A stretch of DNA of 64,000 nt. It comes from Acanthosepion esculentum. Taxonomy: Eukaryota; Mollusca; Cephalopoda; Sepiida; Sepiidae. The notes below the pieces were generated by a model. The model did no database searches. It was given only the letters and a program-made list of their open reading frames with translations, and had not been told where the DNA came from. The stretch covers positions 83,807,819 through 83,871,818 of the forward strand of contig OZ038510.1 in the NCBI GenBank assembly GCA_964036315.1, read 5' to 3'. Numbering within the stretch: the first letter of the stretch is position 1; each line of letters starts with the position of its first letter. The position numbers and the translations under genes are program-made. This document shows positions 42,563-53,324 of the stretch, piece after piece.

Positions 42563-42860
42563 TTGCCATTAAGCATTGGGTGCCAGTTTTGGAAAGGAAA
42601 CGTTCCACTGTATGAATTAGAGCACCTAATTCCTCGTCGAATACCTTTACCAAAATATCAATCCCGATGTAAACAAATAGATTTGTTAAACGAGATCACA
42701 CATGAAGAAAACCCAAGCAACTTTGCAGCATTGGGTGTGATAAAAGATGTCAAGGGACGACGATTGTCAGAAATAAGCCCGAAAACATTTCGATCACAAC
42801 TAATCGTGGATACCAATGAGGACATCAATCTGTTCAGTATAGTATTTTTGATTCTGTCCT
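42563..42860 (+). CDS. Unassigned open frame running into a microsatellite
   Basis: About 95 codons stay open before (TA)n begins. The frame starts at TTG, not ATG. It reads [20 protein letters not shown] then [20 protein letters not shown] and [18 protein letters not shown]. Composition is protein-like (charged, with GRR and P residues), unlike the shadow frames nearby. I do not recognise a family. It could be an exon, a transposon scrap or chance. Confidence 0.2.
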
Positions 42861-42870
42861 TTACCTCTAT

Positions 42871-42992
<122 letters not shown>

Positions 42993-43215
42993 ATATAAGA
43001 TGCGATGGGTAAATTGGCGTCATTTAGTATTTTATAATCTTGCACATGTGTGTTTATTCTTATTGTGTCCACTGCAATATGGTAGGGTCAGTTGGGCACC
43101 GTCTCTGAGAAAAAAGACCACCTTGATGCAGTTCAATAAACTATTATACGAACACATGAAAAATATATAAAAAAAACTTAACCACAGCAGCTTGCCAGTT
43201 GTTTTTAACTAAACT

Positions 43216-43219
<4 letters not shown>

Positions 43220-43284
<65 letters not shown>
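43220..43284. repeat. (TA)n microsatellite
   Basis: TA run at the start of the second satellite array. Confidence 0.95.
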
Positions 43285-43287
<3 letters not shown>

Positions 43288-43790
43288 GATGAGAAAAATA
43301 GTCCGAATAATGTAAATAGTGTACATAATACCTAATCTCAGAAATATAGACAGATACTGCAAGGCCGAAACGTTGTAATAAATATGGCGACAAAGATGAA
43401 TACAATAGTCCGAATAATGTAAATAGTGTACATAATACCTCATCTCAGAAATACAGACAGATACTTAGAGGGCGAAACTTTGTAATAAATATGGCGACAA
43501 AGATGAGGACAATAGTCCGAATAATGTAAATAGTGTACATAATATCCCGTCTCAGGAATATACACAGATACTGAAATGGCGAAACGTTATAATAGATATG
43601 GCAACAAAGATGTGAACAATCGTCCGAATAATGTATATAGTGTACACAATACTTCATCTCAGAAATATAGACAAGATACTGAAGGGCCGTAACGTTGTAA
43701 TAAATATGGCAACAAAGATGAGGTTAATAGCCCGAATAATGTAAATTGTATACATAATACATCACCTCAGAAATATAGACGAAAATCTAA
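43285..43790 (+). repeat. ~107-bp satellite array, 5 units, opposite orientation
   Basis: Units GAGGACAATAGTCCGAATAA ... CATAATACCTCATCTCAGAA ... GGCCGAAACGTTGTAATAAA in SINE sense orientation. More diverged toward 43.7 kb than the 39-kb array. Confidence 0.9.
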
Positions 43791-43799
43791 ATATAAAAC

Positions 43800-44095
43800 A
43801 ATATGACTTAATGATATTTGAAAGCTTCTTTGAGAAAATCCCATTTTATTAAATACGATAATAAATAAAAAATAATTAAATGAATGCTATTTGTATTGTA
43901 TTGGAAAAACGGATGGTATGTTCTCATATAAGGAAGCCAGTATCAACAGACAGAAATTACAAACCCACACCTAACCTTTAACCAATATTTACTTTGCCAC
44001 CTTAAATCATATTTGTATCCTGATTCGTCAAAAAAAACAATTCCCCTATTTTTTTAATCTCAATCCCCTACAACCGTAAAATATATTATGCTATT
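43800..44095. other. Unassigned AT-rich sequence
   Basis: No feature recognised. Confidence 0.35.
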
Positions 44096-44099
44096 TAGC

Positions 44100-44330
44100 T
44101 TATAAAAATGTTAAATCATTTTTCGAAATGTATTTAACGTCGCTTGAAAATGAAGGGAAAATTTTAAATTTCAAGTTAAATTTAAGATTTAGATATTTGG
44201 TTTCAAAACGTGGTAATTTCTTTGTCGCAATGAATATATATTTTTAAATTATAGTTATAATAATCTACCTCTTGAAAATATATTTTCAATTGAGCACTGT
44301 TGAATGACAAGCTAATTCTAAAAACAACAG
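44100..44330. repeat. Diverged relative of the foldback element
   Basis: GTCGCTTGAAAATGAAGG, TTCAAAACGTGGTAATTTC and TTGAGCACTGTTGAATGACA parallel the right arm of the 15.6-kb foldback, at low identity. Confidence 0.4.
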
Positions 44331-44394
44331 CCACCTGTGTTAATGCGAAGCTCTTCAGTGAAATGAATAGAGCACTTCGGTTGTTTGACGGTTG

Positions 44395-44573
44395 TTTTCA
44401 TTTATAAAAATAATATCCTAGATTTGGCTGACTCATTCTGTCGAGTGAAGATAGCTCAATGTAGAGACTCTGATTGACACCAAATCGTTTGGGTTTCAGT
44501 CCGGGCTTGAGGCATTTGGATATCTAGTCGCACTGAAGAGCTGTGATATAACGAAACAGTATTGTCTGCGAAT

Positions 44574-44576
<3 letters not shown>
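44395..44576 (+). mobile_element. Hammerhead SINE (copy D), divergent subfamily
   Basis: The tRNA-like head is clear: TAGCTCAATGTAGAG (44452-44466, A box) and GGTTTCAGTCC (44492-44502, B box). Body and head differ from copies B and C, but the 3' ribozyme and following (TA)n are shared. Confidence 0.75.
44528..44571 (+). ncRNA. Type I hammerhead ribozyme (copy D), covarying stem I
   Basis: Stem I TCGCA (44528-44532) pairs fully with TGCGA (44567-44571); both outer positions that differ from copy B change on both strands. The core is CTGAAGA (position 7 is variable in hammerheads). GAAA is at 44553-44556. Stem III ACA/TGT has loop GTAT. The triplet GTC ends at C44566. Stem II GCTGT/ATAAC has one mismatch and one wobble. 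Confidence 0.72.

Positions 44577-44612
<36 letters not shown>
44577..44612. repeat. (TA)n microsatellite
   Basis: Directly follows ribozyme copy D. Confidence 0.95.
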
Positions 44613-44615
<3 letters not shown>

Positions 44616-44891
44616 AAATTACTTTAGAAATCATTGCACAAATGTCGCTTCCCTTACTATAGAAAATTGATTGCACTGGTAATCAATGAAACGTGGCGAG
44701 CGTGAACGGAACGCAAGTCCACTGTGAATGTGCTCTTTCTCAGAAATATTCCATATGATTCGTTAAAACAATCACACAAGTTAGTGTTTATCTGATGGGA
44801 TTCACCTGTCATTTTTGTTCATTCCTCAGGTGCGTGATTTAGATCTTGTATTTCAAGAATTGATAGGTTGCAGCATCATTTTTGTACAAAC

Positions 44892-44999
<108 letters not shown>

Positions 45000-45034
45000 T
45001 TTCATAATTAAGTAATTCATCGAGTTTTAGAAGA

Positions 45035-45165
45035 AACCTCAACAGAATGCAGAAAGCACTGGACGGCCGTTTCGTCCTATATTTCAGTGCCCATCCACTA
45101 CCGAGAATTGAAACCCGGACAGTTACGTTTTAAGTAAACGTCATACCAACAGTATCACGGGCCCC
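45035..45165 (-). mobile_element. tRNA-headed SINE with SMalpha-like hammerhead remnant
   Basis: Minus strand: A-box-like TGTTGGTATGACG, B-box-like GGGTTTCAATTCTCGG, then GCACTG (45085-45090), AGGACGAAAC, GGCCGTC and CAGTGC (45056-45061). GCACTG/CAGTGC, ACGGCCGT and triplet GTC match the hammerhead of schistosome SMalpha elements as I recall it. The CTGANGA core and the 5' half of stem II are deleted here. Confidence 0.6.
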
Positions 45166-45361
45166 GGTGACGAAGAGGTAACGGATTAAACTCGACATAG
45201 CGCCTCTCATTCACATATTCCGGGGTGGAACTCATCCAAGTTCCTTTAACCAAGGACTGTGCCCCCGAGAGCCACGACTACTATCACTACATATATATAA
45301 CCTAAAAATTGTTAAACTCTGTCTTTTCTCTTTCTTTCCTGAAAAACTAACCCTTTTGGAA

Positions 45362-46330
45362 GGATTGCAAAATTATAGAAGAGTTACTTCAATTATTATT
45401 ATGTTTATTTTCTTTGATATCTGGCGTTTACACATTTCTTTCCGGGTCCCGCCCAGAGACATAATGTTAGAAATGGCCTCATGACACTTTCCACTGCAAA
45501 AAAATAAAATAATAATAATAATAATAATAATTACATAGATAAAGCCCTTCGTAAAGTGTGGGCTGTACTTGTCAGAACAATTTTTTGTATCTCTTTGAGG
45601 CATGGACTTCCAGGGATCCCTTCAATTAGCCTACTGGAATCTTTTCCAACCAGTCCAAGGACTCCAACTACAACAGGGATTGTTGATGTTCCCATGTGCC
45701 ACATTTTTGAGATTTCTATTTCAAGGTCCTTGTATTTTGACAGCTTTTCGAATAACTTCAAAGATAAATTGCAGTCTGCAGGGACTGCCATATCAATAAG
45801 AAGGCACTTATTTTGTTTGTGGTCTTTAATAACAATGTCTGGGCGGTTGGCTTTGATTGTTCTGTCAGTGTGTATTGTGTAGTCCCATAGAATTGTAACA
45901 GGTCCTATCTCCGTAACCGGGTTTGGGTGGTGTTCGCACCAGTTTCTTTTAGTTTCCTTCCCGTAGGAGTTGCAAATTTTCCAGTGCAGATATTGGCCCA
46001 CTCTGTCATGCCGGTTTTTATATTCAGTGGGTGCCAATATTGTGCAACCTGATATAAGATGATAAATGGTTTCTGGATATTTATCACAGAATCTGCATCT
46101 TGGGCTAACACAGTATTTTAGTATATGTGCTTGATAATTCCTAGTTAACAAGCATTGGTCTTGTGCAGCAATGATCAAACCTTCAGTTTCAGCTTTCAAC
46201 CCTGCACTACGTAGCCACTGATGGGTGCGGTTTTTGTCTACGTCAGCTTGTTTGGTACGGGCAGAGTATTGGCCGTGGAGCGGATTATCTTGCCATTGTT
46301 TCTGTATCTGATCGGTCGCATTTGTCTTTG
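45362..46330 (-). pseudogene. R2-type (restriction-like endonuclease) LINE, C-terminus and 3' UTR
   Basis: Non-LTR retrotransposon ORF2-type protein, C-terminal part. Minus strand, residues in order: HQWLRSAGLKAETEGLIIAA; a CCHC knuckle CVSPRCRFCDKYPETIYHLI continuing SGC; ANRPDIVIKDHKQNKCLLID, the PD...D/ExK-like nuclease core; LFEKLSKYKDLEIEISKMW; and a tail IPGSPCLKEIQKIVLTSTAH. The frame is open for about 265 codons to 45531. A 3' UTR with (TTA)n and GGAAAGTGTCATGAGGCC then CGGGACCCGGAAAGAAATGT extends to about 45362. The first ~20 codons of the open frame (46388-46330) are not LINE sense sequence but an antisense piece (see 46333-46425). RT is missing. Confidence 0.82.
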
Positions 46331-46332
46331 CA

Positions 46333-46421
46333 TTTCTGATTGCCATGGTCACCAGCGCAGATTGTAATGTATCTTTGAAGATATTCAAAAGACTACCAAA
46401 ATATAAGGATCTTGAAATGAA

Positions 46422-46425
<4 letters not shown>
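46333..46425 (+). pseudogene. Inverted scrap of the same LINE's nuclease region
   Basis: The plus strand encodes VTSADCNVSLKIFKRLPKYK, the sense equivalent of PADCNLSLKLFEKLSKYK encoded on the minus strand nearby. It lies head to head with the main fragment; antisense reading of it extends the minus-strand open frame. Confidence 0.7.
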
Positions 46426-46476
<51 letters not shown>

Positions 46477-46495
46477 TATTATTATTATTTCCTTT
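46426..46495. repeat. (ATT)n microsatellite
   Basis: Trinucleotide run like those in the 3' UTR of this LINE. Confidence 0.95.
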
Positions 46496-46498
46496 GAT

Positions 46499-47150
46499 TT
46501 ATATATCTTCTATACTTATTTCATTAAGGACCCTAACCAGAAGCCTAAAGGCAAAAATATTTACCATTGAATACTTTTGTAAAAGAAAATAAAAATAAAA
46601 CAACCTAGGATCAAACACATTTTGCACTGATAAAGCCCATCGCAAGGTAGGAGCTGTAGTTGTGAGAACAATTTTTTTGTATTTCTTTAAGGCATGTGCT
46701 ACCAGGAATCCCTTCAGTGAGTCTATCGGAACCTTTTCCAATCAGTCAATCCGAGGGCTCTAAATACAGCCGAAAGTATTGATGTCCTCATGTGTCACAT
46801 TTTTTTTTTTTTTTTTTTAGATTTTCATTACAATATCCTTATATTTTGATAGTCTTTTGAATATCTTCAAAGATACATTACAATCTGCGGTGACGACCAT
46901 GTCAATCAGAAAACAAATTCTAATTTTGACGTCTTTGACTGCAATGTCTGTGCGATTATCTTTAATTGTTCCATCTGTGTGTAATGTAAAAACCCATAAA
47001 ATTGTCACAGATCCTATTTCTGTAAGCCGGTCTGGGTGATGTTCATACAAATTTCTTGCAATTTCCTTCTCGTAAAGGTGCAGCTTGTCCAACCCTGTCA
47101 TGCCGAGTTTTATAGTCAGTGGATACTTCTTGAAACTTTCCCCTGATCAT
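46499..47150 (-). pseudogene. R2-type LINE C-terminus, second copy
   Basis: YEHHPDRLTEIGSVTILWVF, KDNRTDIAVKDVKIRICFLI and SLKIFKRLSKYKDIVMKI correspond to the nuclease region; KKIVLTTTAPTLRWALSVQN to the extreme C-terminus. An internal deletion and a T-run at 46801 separate them. Confidence 0.75.
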
Positions 47151-47189
47151 TTTTATAATTAAAAAATAAAAAAAATAAAATCGCATTCA

Positions 47190-47640
47190 TTTTACATAGA
47201 TAAAGCTCTTCTTAATATGTGACCTGTGTTAATGCGTGTACAATTTTTGTATTGCTTTCTGAAATGGGAAACCAGGAATCCCATCAATGAGTCTATCGGA
47301 ACATTTTCTAATTAATCCTAGGGATCCGAATTATTGATAACGTTGTGCCACATTTTTTAATATCTTCAAAGATACATTACAATCTGCCACGTCAATGAAA
47401 AAGTTTATTCTGTTTTTGTAGTCTTTGATGAAGATGTCTGGGCGATTAGCTTTGATTGGTCTGTGTGTATTGTAAAGTCGCATAAAATTAGTACCGCACC
47501 TCACGCTGAAACCGGGGTTAGTTGAAGATTATAACAGTTTCTTGCAGTTTCCTTCCAGTAAGAGATGCATATTTTCCAGTGCAGATATTGACCTAATCTA
47601 TCTTACCGAGTTTTATATTCAGTGGATGCTAACCTTATAA
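47190..47640 (-). pseudogene. R2-type LINE C-terminus, third copy
   Basis: More decayed. Recognisable are GIPGFPF-KAIQK near 47260, the ACCGATAGACTCAT-complement region, QYLHWKICIS near 47580 and nuclease-region scraps at 47370-47500. It runs upstream into the minisatellite. Confidence 0.6.
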
Positions 47641-48395
47641 AAGTTTTATATTCAGTGGATACTAAAATGATAAATGTTTTATATTCAGTGGATGCTAACC
47701 TGATAAATGTTTTATATTCAGCTATGCTAACCTGATAAAAGTTTTATATTCAGTGGATGCTAACCTAATAAAAGTTTTATATTCAATGGATGCTAACCAG
47801 GCAAAAGTTTTATATTCAGTGGATGCTACCCTGATAAATATTTTATATTCAGTGAATGCTAACCTGATAAACGTTTTAGATTCAGTGGATGCTAACCTGA
47901 TAAAATTTTTATATTCAGTGGATGCTAACATGATAAATGTTTTATATTCAATGCATGCTAACCTGATAAATGTTTTATATTCAGTGGATGCTAACATGAT
48001 AAATGTTTTATATTCAATGGATGCTAATCTGATAAATGTTTTATATTCAGTGGATGCTAACATGATAAATGTTTTATATTCAATGGATGCTAATCTGATA
48101 AAAGTTTTTTATTCCGTGGATGCTAACCTGATAAAAGTTTTATATTCAGTCGATGCTAACGTAATAAAAGTTTTATATTCAGTCGATGCTAACGTAATAA
48201 AAGTTTTATATTCAGTGGATGCTAACCAGACAAATGTTTTATATTCAGTCGATGCTACCCTGATAAAAGTTTATATTCAGTGGATGTTAACCTGATAAAA
48301 GTTTATATTCAGTGGATGTTAACCTGATAAAAGTTATATTCAGTGGATGCTAACCTGATAAAAGTTTATATTCAGTGGATGTTAAACTGATAAAA
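47640..48395. repeat. 33-bp minisatellite grown from LINE coding sequence
   Basis: The unit is TTTATATTCAGTGGATGCTA plus ACCTGATAAAAGT, roughly two dozen copies. On the minus strand the unit reads LASTEYKTFIR, matching ILAPTEYKNRHDR just after the CCHC knuckle of the LINE at 45.9 kb. The 33-bp length keeps both strands open, giving spurious frames of 113 and 180 codons. Confidence 0.92.
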
Positions 48396-49195
48396 GATGG
48401 TCAATTACTACATCTTCACAGAATCTGCATTTCGGGTTAACGCAATTTTTCGGCATATTTGTAGTTCAGCAAGGATTGGTCTTGTTCAGCAAGAATAAAA
48501 CCATTGATTTCAACCTTTAAATTGCACTCCGTAACCTCTGCTGTGTATGTGGTTTGTCAACATCATGTTGTTTGGTACAGGCAGATGATTAATCACGAAG
48601 AGGTTTATCTTGTCAATGTTTCTGCATTGTATTTGCCTTCTTTTTAGGTTCTTGGCCTCTATCATAGATATATTATTGTTTACTTTTACTTCTTCAGCCA
48701 CTTAAAATATCTTTTTGAATTTGTTGTCTTCATTTATTAATGAATAAAGTATCTTACTTCTTTCATCTTCTTTGATGTGGATCATTATCCAGCCTACTGT
48801 AGTTTTCGGGTATCTTTGAAAACCGATTGTTGTGGTTTTGTAAGACAGTTCTAGTTGAACTAATCCTCTTTCTCCTTCGAATTTGGATATATACAGACGA
48901 TAAACATCAGTCTTAAATCAACGTAAGTAAAAAATATATATATATTTTCAAGTGCAGATATTGACTTAATCTATCTTACCGAGTTTTATATACAGTGGAT
49001 GCTAATACTGTGTAACCTGATAAATGATGGACACTTGCTACTGGATATTCATCACAGTATGTGCACTTCTCGTTAACACTATTTTTCAGTATTTTTGTTG
49101 TGGTTTCGTAAGGCAGTTCTAGTTGAACTAATCCTCTCCCTCATTCGGATCCGGACACACACAGACGAGACTTATCGTTTTGACATCCATTCACT
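48396..49195 (-). pseudogene. R2-type LINE scraps (knuckle and thumb regions)
   Basis: NPKCRFCEDVV-like knuckle sequence at 48400-48450, a thumb-region piece (FEGERGLVQLELSYKTTTIG) at 48790-48890, and another knuckle piece with ASTVYKTR near 49000. Order is scrambled by duplication. Confidence 0.6.
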
Positions 49196-49204
49196 TTACG
49201 TCAG

Positions 49205-50240
49205 CTATAAGCGAGGTAAAGATGTTGGAACTCTATTGCTACCTGTGTAACAGCACAAGTATTTATGGCTGATATTCTTTCTTTTTTTTTGTGAAATTAA
49301 CTCGATATTTATCACCAGACGCACACGTCTGTAGGATTCATTTCTTACCTTCTCCTTCATTTGTGTGTGCTTTATTCCATCTCCTACACGGATTCCTATG
49401 TGTTTATAGGTTTCTTCTTGTTCCAGCTCTCTGTTCATTTTGACAAAATTTATATCTGTTGAGTGTGTTTCTGTAATTCTCCTTTTCTTTTGCTTTCTCT
49501 TTTGGGCTCTTTGCCACTGTAGTAGGTGTATTATGGTCTATTTACAATTCTTCACCCACTTGAAATTCCATTTTGAATTGGTTGGCGTCTTTTATTACTG
49601 AATAAAGTTTCTTTTTTTTTTTCCTGTTTTTTAATACAGATCATCATCCAGTCTTCTGAAGTTTCCAAGTATCTTTGAAGACCGAATGTTGTGGTTTTGT
49701 TAGACAGTTCGAGTTGAACTGTCTCCTTCGAATCTGGGAGGTGCATACAAACGATCAACATCACCCTTAGGATGATGCACGCAGTGGCAATTGAGTAGCT
49801 TTCTCGTTTTTACATCCATTCCCTTAATGTCAGCTAAGGTCCAACTAAGGATGTATTGCATCACTGAGTCAGCCAATGTGTTTATGGTTAATATTCTTTT
49901 TTGTGAATTCAACTCGGTATTTAACACAAGACACACACGCTTGTAGTATTATTTTCTTTTTTTTCTCTTTAATTTGGGTATGCTGTGTTCAATCTCTCCC
50001 GCTAACTCCTTGGTATTTATTGGCTTCTTGTTCCAATCCCCTGATGTTTGTGACAAAATCTAAATCTACTGAGTGTGTAATTCTCTCTTTCTTGAATGTT
50101 ACTTTTGTACATTTATTTAATCCGAAATCCATATCGATGTCATCACTGAAACATTTTACAGTATGGAGGAGACGTTTCAACTCATTGTCGTCTTTTGGAA
50201 AGTGTTTGATATCATCCATGTAGAATAAGTCACTAAACAC
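49205..50240 (-). pseudogene. R2-type LINE reverse transcriptase end and thumb, with internal duplications
   Basis: From 50240 down the minus strand reads LFYMDDIKHFPKDDNELKRL with the RT catalytic YMDD, then CFSDDIDMDFGLNKCTKVTF and LDFVTNIRGLEQEANKYQGV, CLVLNTELNSQKRILTINTL and VHHPKGDVDRLYAPPRFEG. A second partial copy of the GLEQE/ELEQEETYKHIGIRVGDGIK segment follows at 49438-49205. Stops and frameshifts separate the blocks. A cytoplasmic/nuclear RT for target-primed integration in its active form. Confidence 0.78.
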
Positions 50241-50359
50241 TTTCTTTTTTTTACATTGTATCCATAGGTATTATGAGGATGGAGGGGGGATTAATGATAG
50301 GCAGAACAGAAAGGCAACAGGTAGCCCCCTTCAAAGATTTCTCGTTGGGTATTCAAATA

Positions 50360-50499
50360 ATTGGTGTCAACTGAAAATGCTGCTGCTGATGGTGATGATG
50401 CATGTGGTGGCAATTGTAAATGATGATGGTGATGCATGTGGTGTCAATTGAAAATGCTGCTGCTGTTGATGATGATGATGCATGTGATGGCAATTGCAA

Positions 50500-50565
<66 letters not shown>

Positions 50566-50945
50566 CATGTGGTGTCAACTGAAAATTCTGCTGCTGCTGC
50601 TGATGATGCATGTGATGGCAACTGAAAATGATGATGGTGATGATGATGATGATGCATGTGGTGTCAACTGAAAATACTGCTGCTGTTGATGATGATGATG
50701 CATGTGATGGCAATTGTAAATGATGATGATGATGATGATGATGCATGTGGTGTCAACTTAAAATGATGATGTTGATGATGATGATGATGCATGTGGTGTC
50801 AACTTAAAATGATGATGTTGATGATGATGATGATGCATGTGGTGTCAACTTAAAATGAGGATGTTGATGATGATGATGATGATGATGCATGTGGTGGCAA
50901 CTGAGAATGATGAGGATGACGATGATGATGATGCCTTTGGTAGCA
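50360..50945. repeat. GATGAT/GCATGTGGTGTCAACT compound minisatellite
   Basis: (GAT)n blocks alternate with GCATGTGGTGTCAACTGAAA and GCATGTGATGGCAATTG spacers, sometimes with (CTG)n. The unit seems seeded by GCATGTGGTGGCAACTG-type sequence that in the LINE encodes KLxxCHxMHH. Poly-His frames on the minus strand are artefacts. Confidence 0.9.
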
Positions 50946-51348
50946 ACTCATTTTGATATTCATTCGCTTAATGTCAGCTCTGACCCACTTAGGGACGTTG
51001 AAACTGTCTCGCATCACAGGGTCAGCCAAAGTGCCTATGGCCGATGTTCTTTGTGATGTCAACTCGGTATTTAACACTAGACGCACATTATTCTTTTCTT
51101 ACTTCCTTCTTCATTCCGGTAGGCTGTATTCCATCTCCTTCGTTGACTCCTAACTATTTATAGGCTTCTTCTTGTTGCAGTTCTCTAATCCTTGTGACAA
51201 AATCGAGATTAATTAAATGTAATGTTGGTAATTCATCTTTCCGGTTTAGGGTCGTGTTCCCTTTCAATTCTCTTTCGCTCCCAGTGGCATCTTGCGTCTT
51301 AGTCTCATTGTTGCCTTCCATTGGTTTAAACGATTTTAAAAATGTCAC
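50946..51348 (-). pseudogene. R2-type LINE fragment (post-RT region)
   Basis: INLDFVTRIRELQQEEAYK at 51210-51154, then MRLVLNTELTSQRTSAIGTL and WVRADIKRMNIKM at 51086-50950. This is the segment downstream of YMDD, with an unrelated N-terminal stretch. Confidence 0.7.
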
Positions 51349-52015
51349 ATAATGGTACGGCTTTTTTTATATTGTGGTACTTTGAAGTTAAATAATAGGA
51401 AAAAAAAGAAGGTAGAAACGAAAATAATCCTTTAAATGTTATTAAGATTAATGTTAAATAGGGTTAAAGATTAATTCTTATCGTAGATTTACGGGTTAAA
51501 AGCGAAAAGAAATCTCTAGAAATCTTAAGTATGACATGTTTACATCGTAAGTTTATAGGTTTGTGTTGCGCGTGCGTGGGATTTACGATTCGTCATTTAG
51601 TCTTCTGTCTTGCGTTACGTTTTGTATCGTATTAAAACTTTAATCCAGTCGGTGTTAATATCGTGTCATATATGAGATAAGGATTTTTTAATAGGATTTG
51701 CCAACTGTGTCGATAGTAGACTTCATAAACTTGAACATGAGACGCGCTCAGCAAAGTTTGGGTAGATTTCAGAACGTGAAATGAGAAAATCTGAAGTCGG
51801 TCAATGATCAAAGCACCATTTGACATTGAATTTATGGGATGTAGAAATATCATTATTTTTTTTTTATTCAGTAATGCTGAGTTCAATCCCTGGTCCCGGC
51901 TTTGCAGAATTTTCTAATCCACTTTTTGCCGTTATGTTAAATCCATTTGAATCTCGACATTGCTACATGGAGCTGACCAGAAGAAAAAGATGATTTTTTT
52001 TTCTCATGTTTATAT
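51349..52015. other. Unassigned sequence between inverted LINE copies
   Basis: No family recognised. A B-box-like GAGTTCAATCCCTGGTCCC at 51870 hints at a SINE scrap. Confidence 0.3.
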
Positions 52016-52016
52016 C

Positions 52017-52051
<35 letters not shown>

Positions 52052-52072
52052 TGATGATGATGATGATAATAC
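52016..52072. repeat. (AAT)n(GAT)n microsatellite
   Basis: Trinucleotide run at the junction where LINE orientation switches. Confidence 0.9.
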
Positions 52073-53310
52073 AGAAGGCTGGATGACGATCTATGTCAAA
52101 AAAGATGAAAGAAATAAGAAACTTTATTCAAATAAAAAAGGATGAAACGAATTCAAATCCGAAAATCCGAAGAAGACAGAAGATTAGAACTGCCTTAAAA
52201 AACCATAAAATCAGTCATCAAATATACCTGGAAACTACAGAAGATTGGATGAGGATCTGCGTCAAAGAAAATGAAAGAAATAAGAAACTTTATTCACTAA
52301 TAAAGGAAGCAACAAATTCAATAGGGAATTTCGAGTGAGTAAGGAAACACATATATGCCATAATACACCTACTGTGGTGCAATAAAGTTTAAACATATCA
52401 ATTGAAACATAGTTAGCATTAAGTGAATAGATATCAAAACGAGAAAGCCTCACACCTGCGACCACAAAAGCTGATGTTGATCGTTTGTATGCGCCACCCA
52501 GATCGAAGGAATGCAGAGAATTAGTTCAAGTAGAACTGTCTAGTCAAATCACAACAATCGCTCTTCAAAGATACCTGGAAACTAAAGAAGATTGGATGAG
52601 GATCTGCGTCAAAGAAGATGAAAGAAATAAGAAACTTTATTCACTAATAAAGGAATCAACAAATTCAAAAGGGAATTTTGAGTGGGTAAGAAAGCACATA
52701 TGTGCCACAATACACTTACTAGCTAGCATTAAGCGAATAGATATCAAAACGAGAAAGCTTCCCACTTGCCACCGTATGCATCATCCTAAAGCTGATATTG
52801 ACCGTCTGTGTGCGCCGGCCAGATTCGAAGGAGGCAGAGGATTAGTTCAACTAGAACAGTCTTATGATATAACAACAATCGGTCTTCAAAGATGACATGA
52901 AACTACAGGAGATTGGATGAGTGTCTGTGTCAAAGAACATGAAAGAAATAAGAAACTTTATTCAGTAATAAAGGAAGGCAACAGATTCAACTATAACTCT
53001 CAAGTCGGTATAGAAATGCAAATAAACATAGTGCCATGGCAAAGAACCTAAAAAAGAAAGCAAATACAACGTACCAAACGTAGAAACGATGACAAGCTTC
53101 TCCATGGTCAATACTCTACCCGTGCCAAACAAGCTGATATAGACGAACCCCATACCCATCAGTGGTTACAGAGTGCAGGCTTAAAGCTGAAACCGATGTT
53201 TTTTTCTTACTGCACAGGACAAATGATACATAAAAATTGTGTTAACGCGAAATATAGATTCTGTGATAAATATCCAGAAACAACTGGAAGTCTTGTACTA
53301 GGTTGCACGG
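52073..53310 (+). pseudogene. R2-type LINE, plus-strand copies with tandem thumb segments
   Basis: The block YLETTEDWMRICVKENERNK (52225) recurs as YLETKEDWMRICVKEDERNK (52570) and HETTGDWMSVCVKEHERNK (about 52896), each preceded by VQLELS-type sequence. Then LLHGQYSTRAKQADIDEPHT and HQWLQSAGLKAET (53098-53190) and a knuckle remnant with LVLGC near 53290. This is the same element as at 45-51 kb in the opposite orientation. The nuclease region is missing. Confidence 0.78.
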
Positions 53311-53324
53311 TGTTAGGACTTCCT

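Noticed and set aside
47722..48295. 113- and 180-codon repeat proteins on both strands
   Set aside because: Unit length 33 bp keeps any frame open; derived from LINE sequence by tandem expansion.
50353..50746. Poly-histidine proteins
   Set aside because: Translation of (ATG/CAT)n repeats; no start context, and other frames are equally open.
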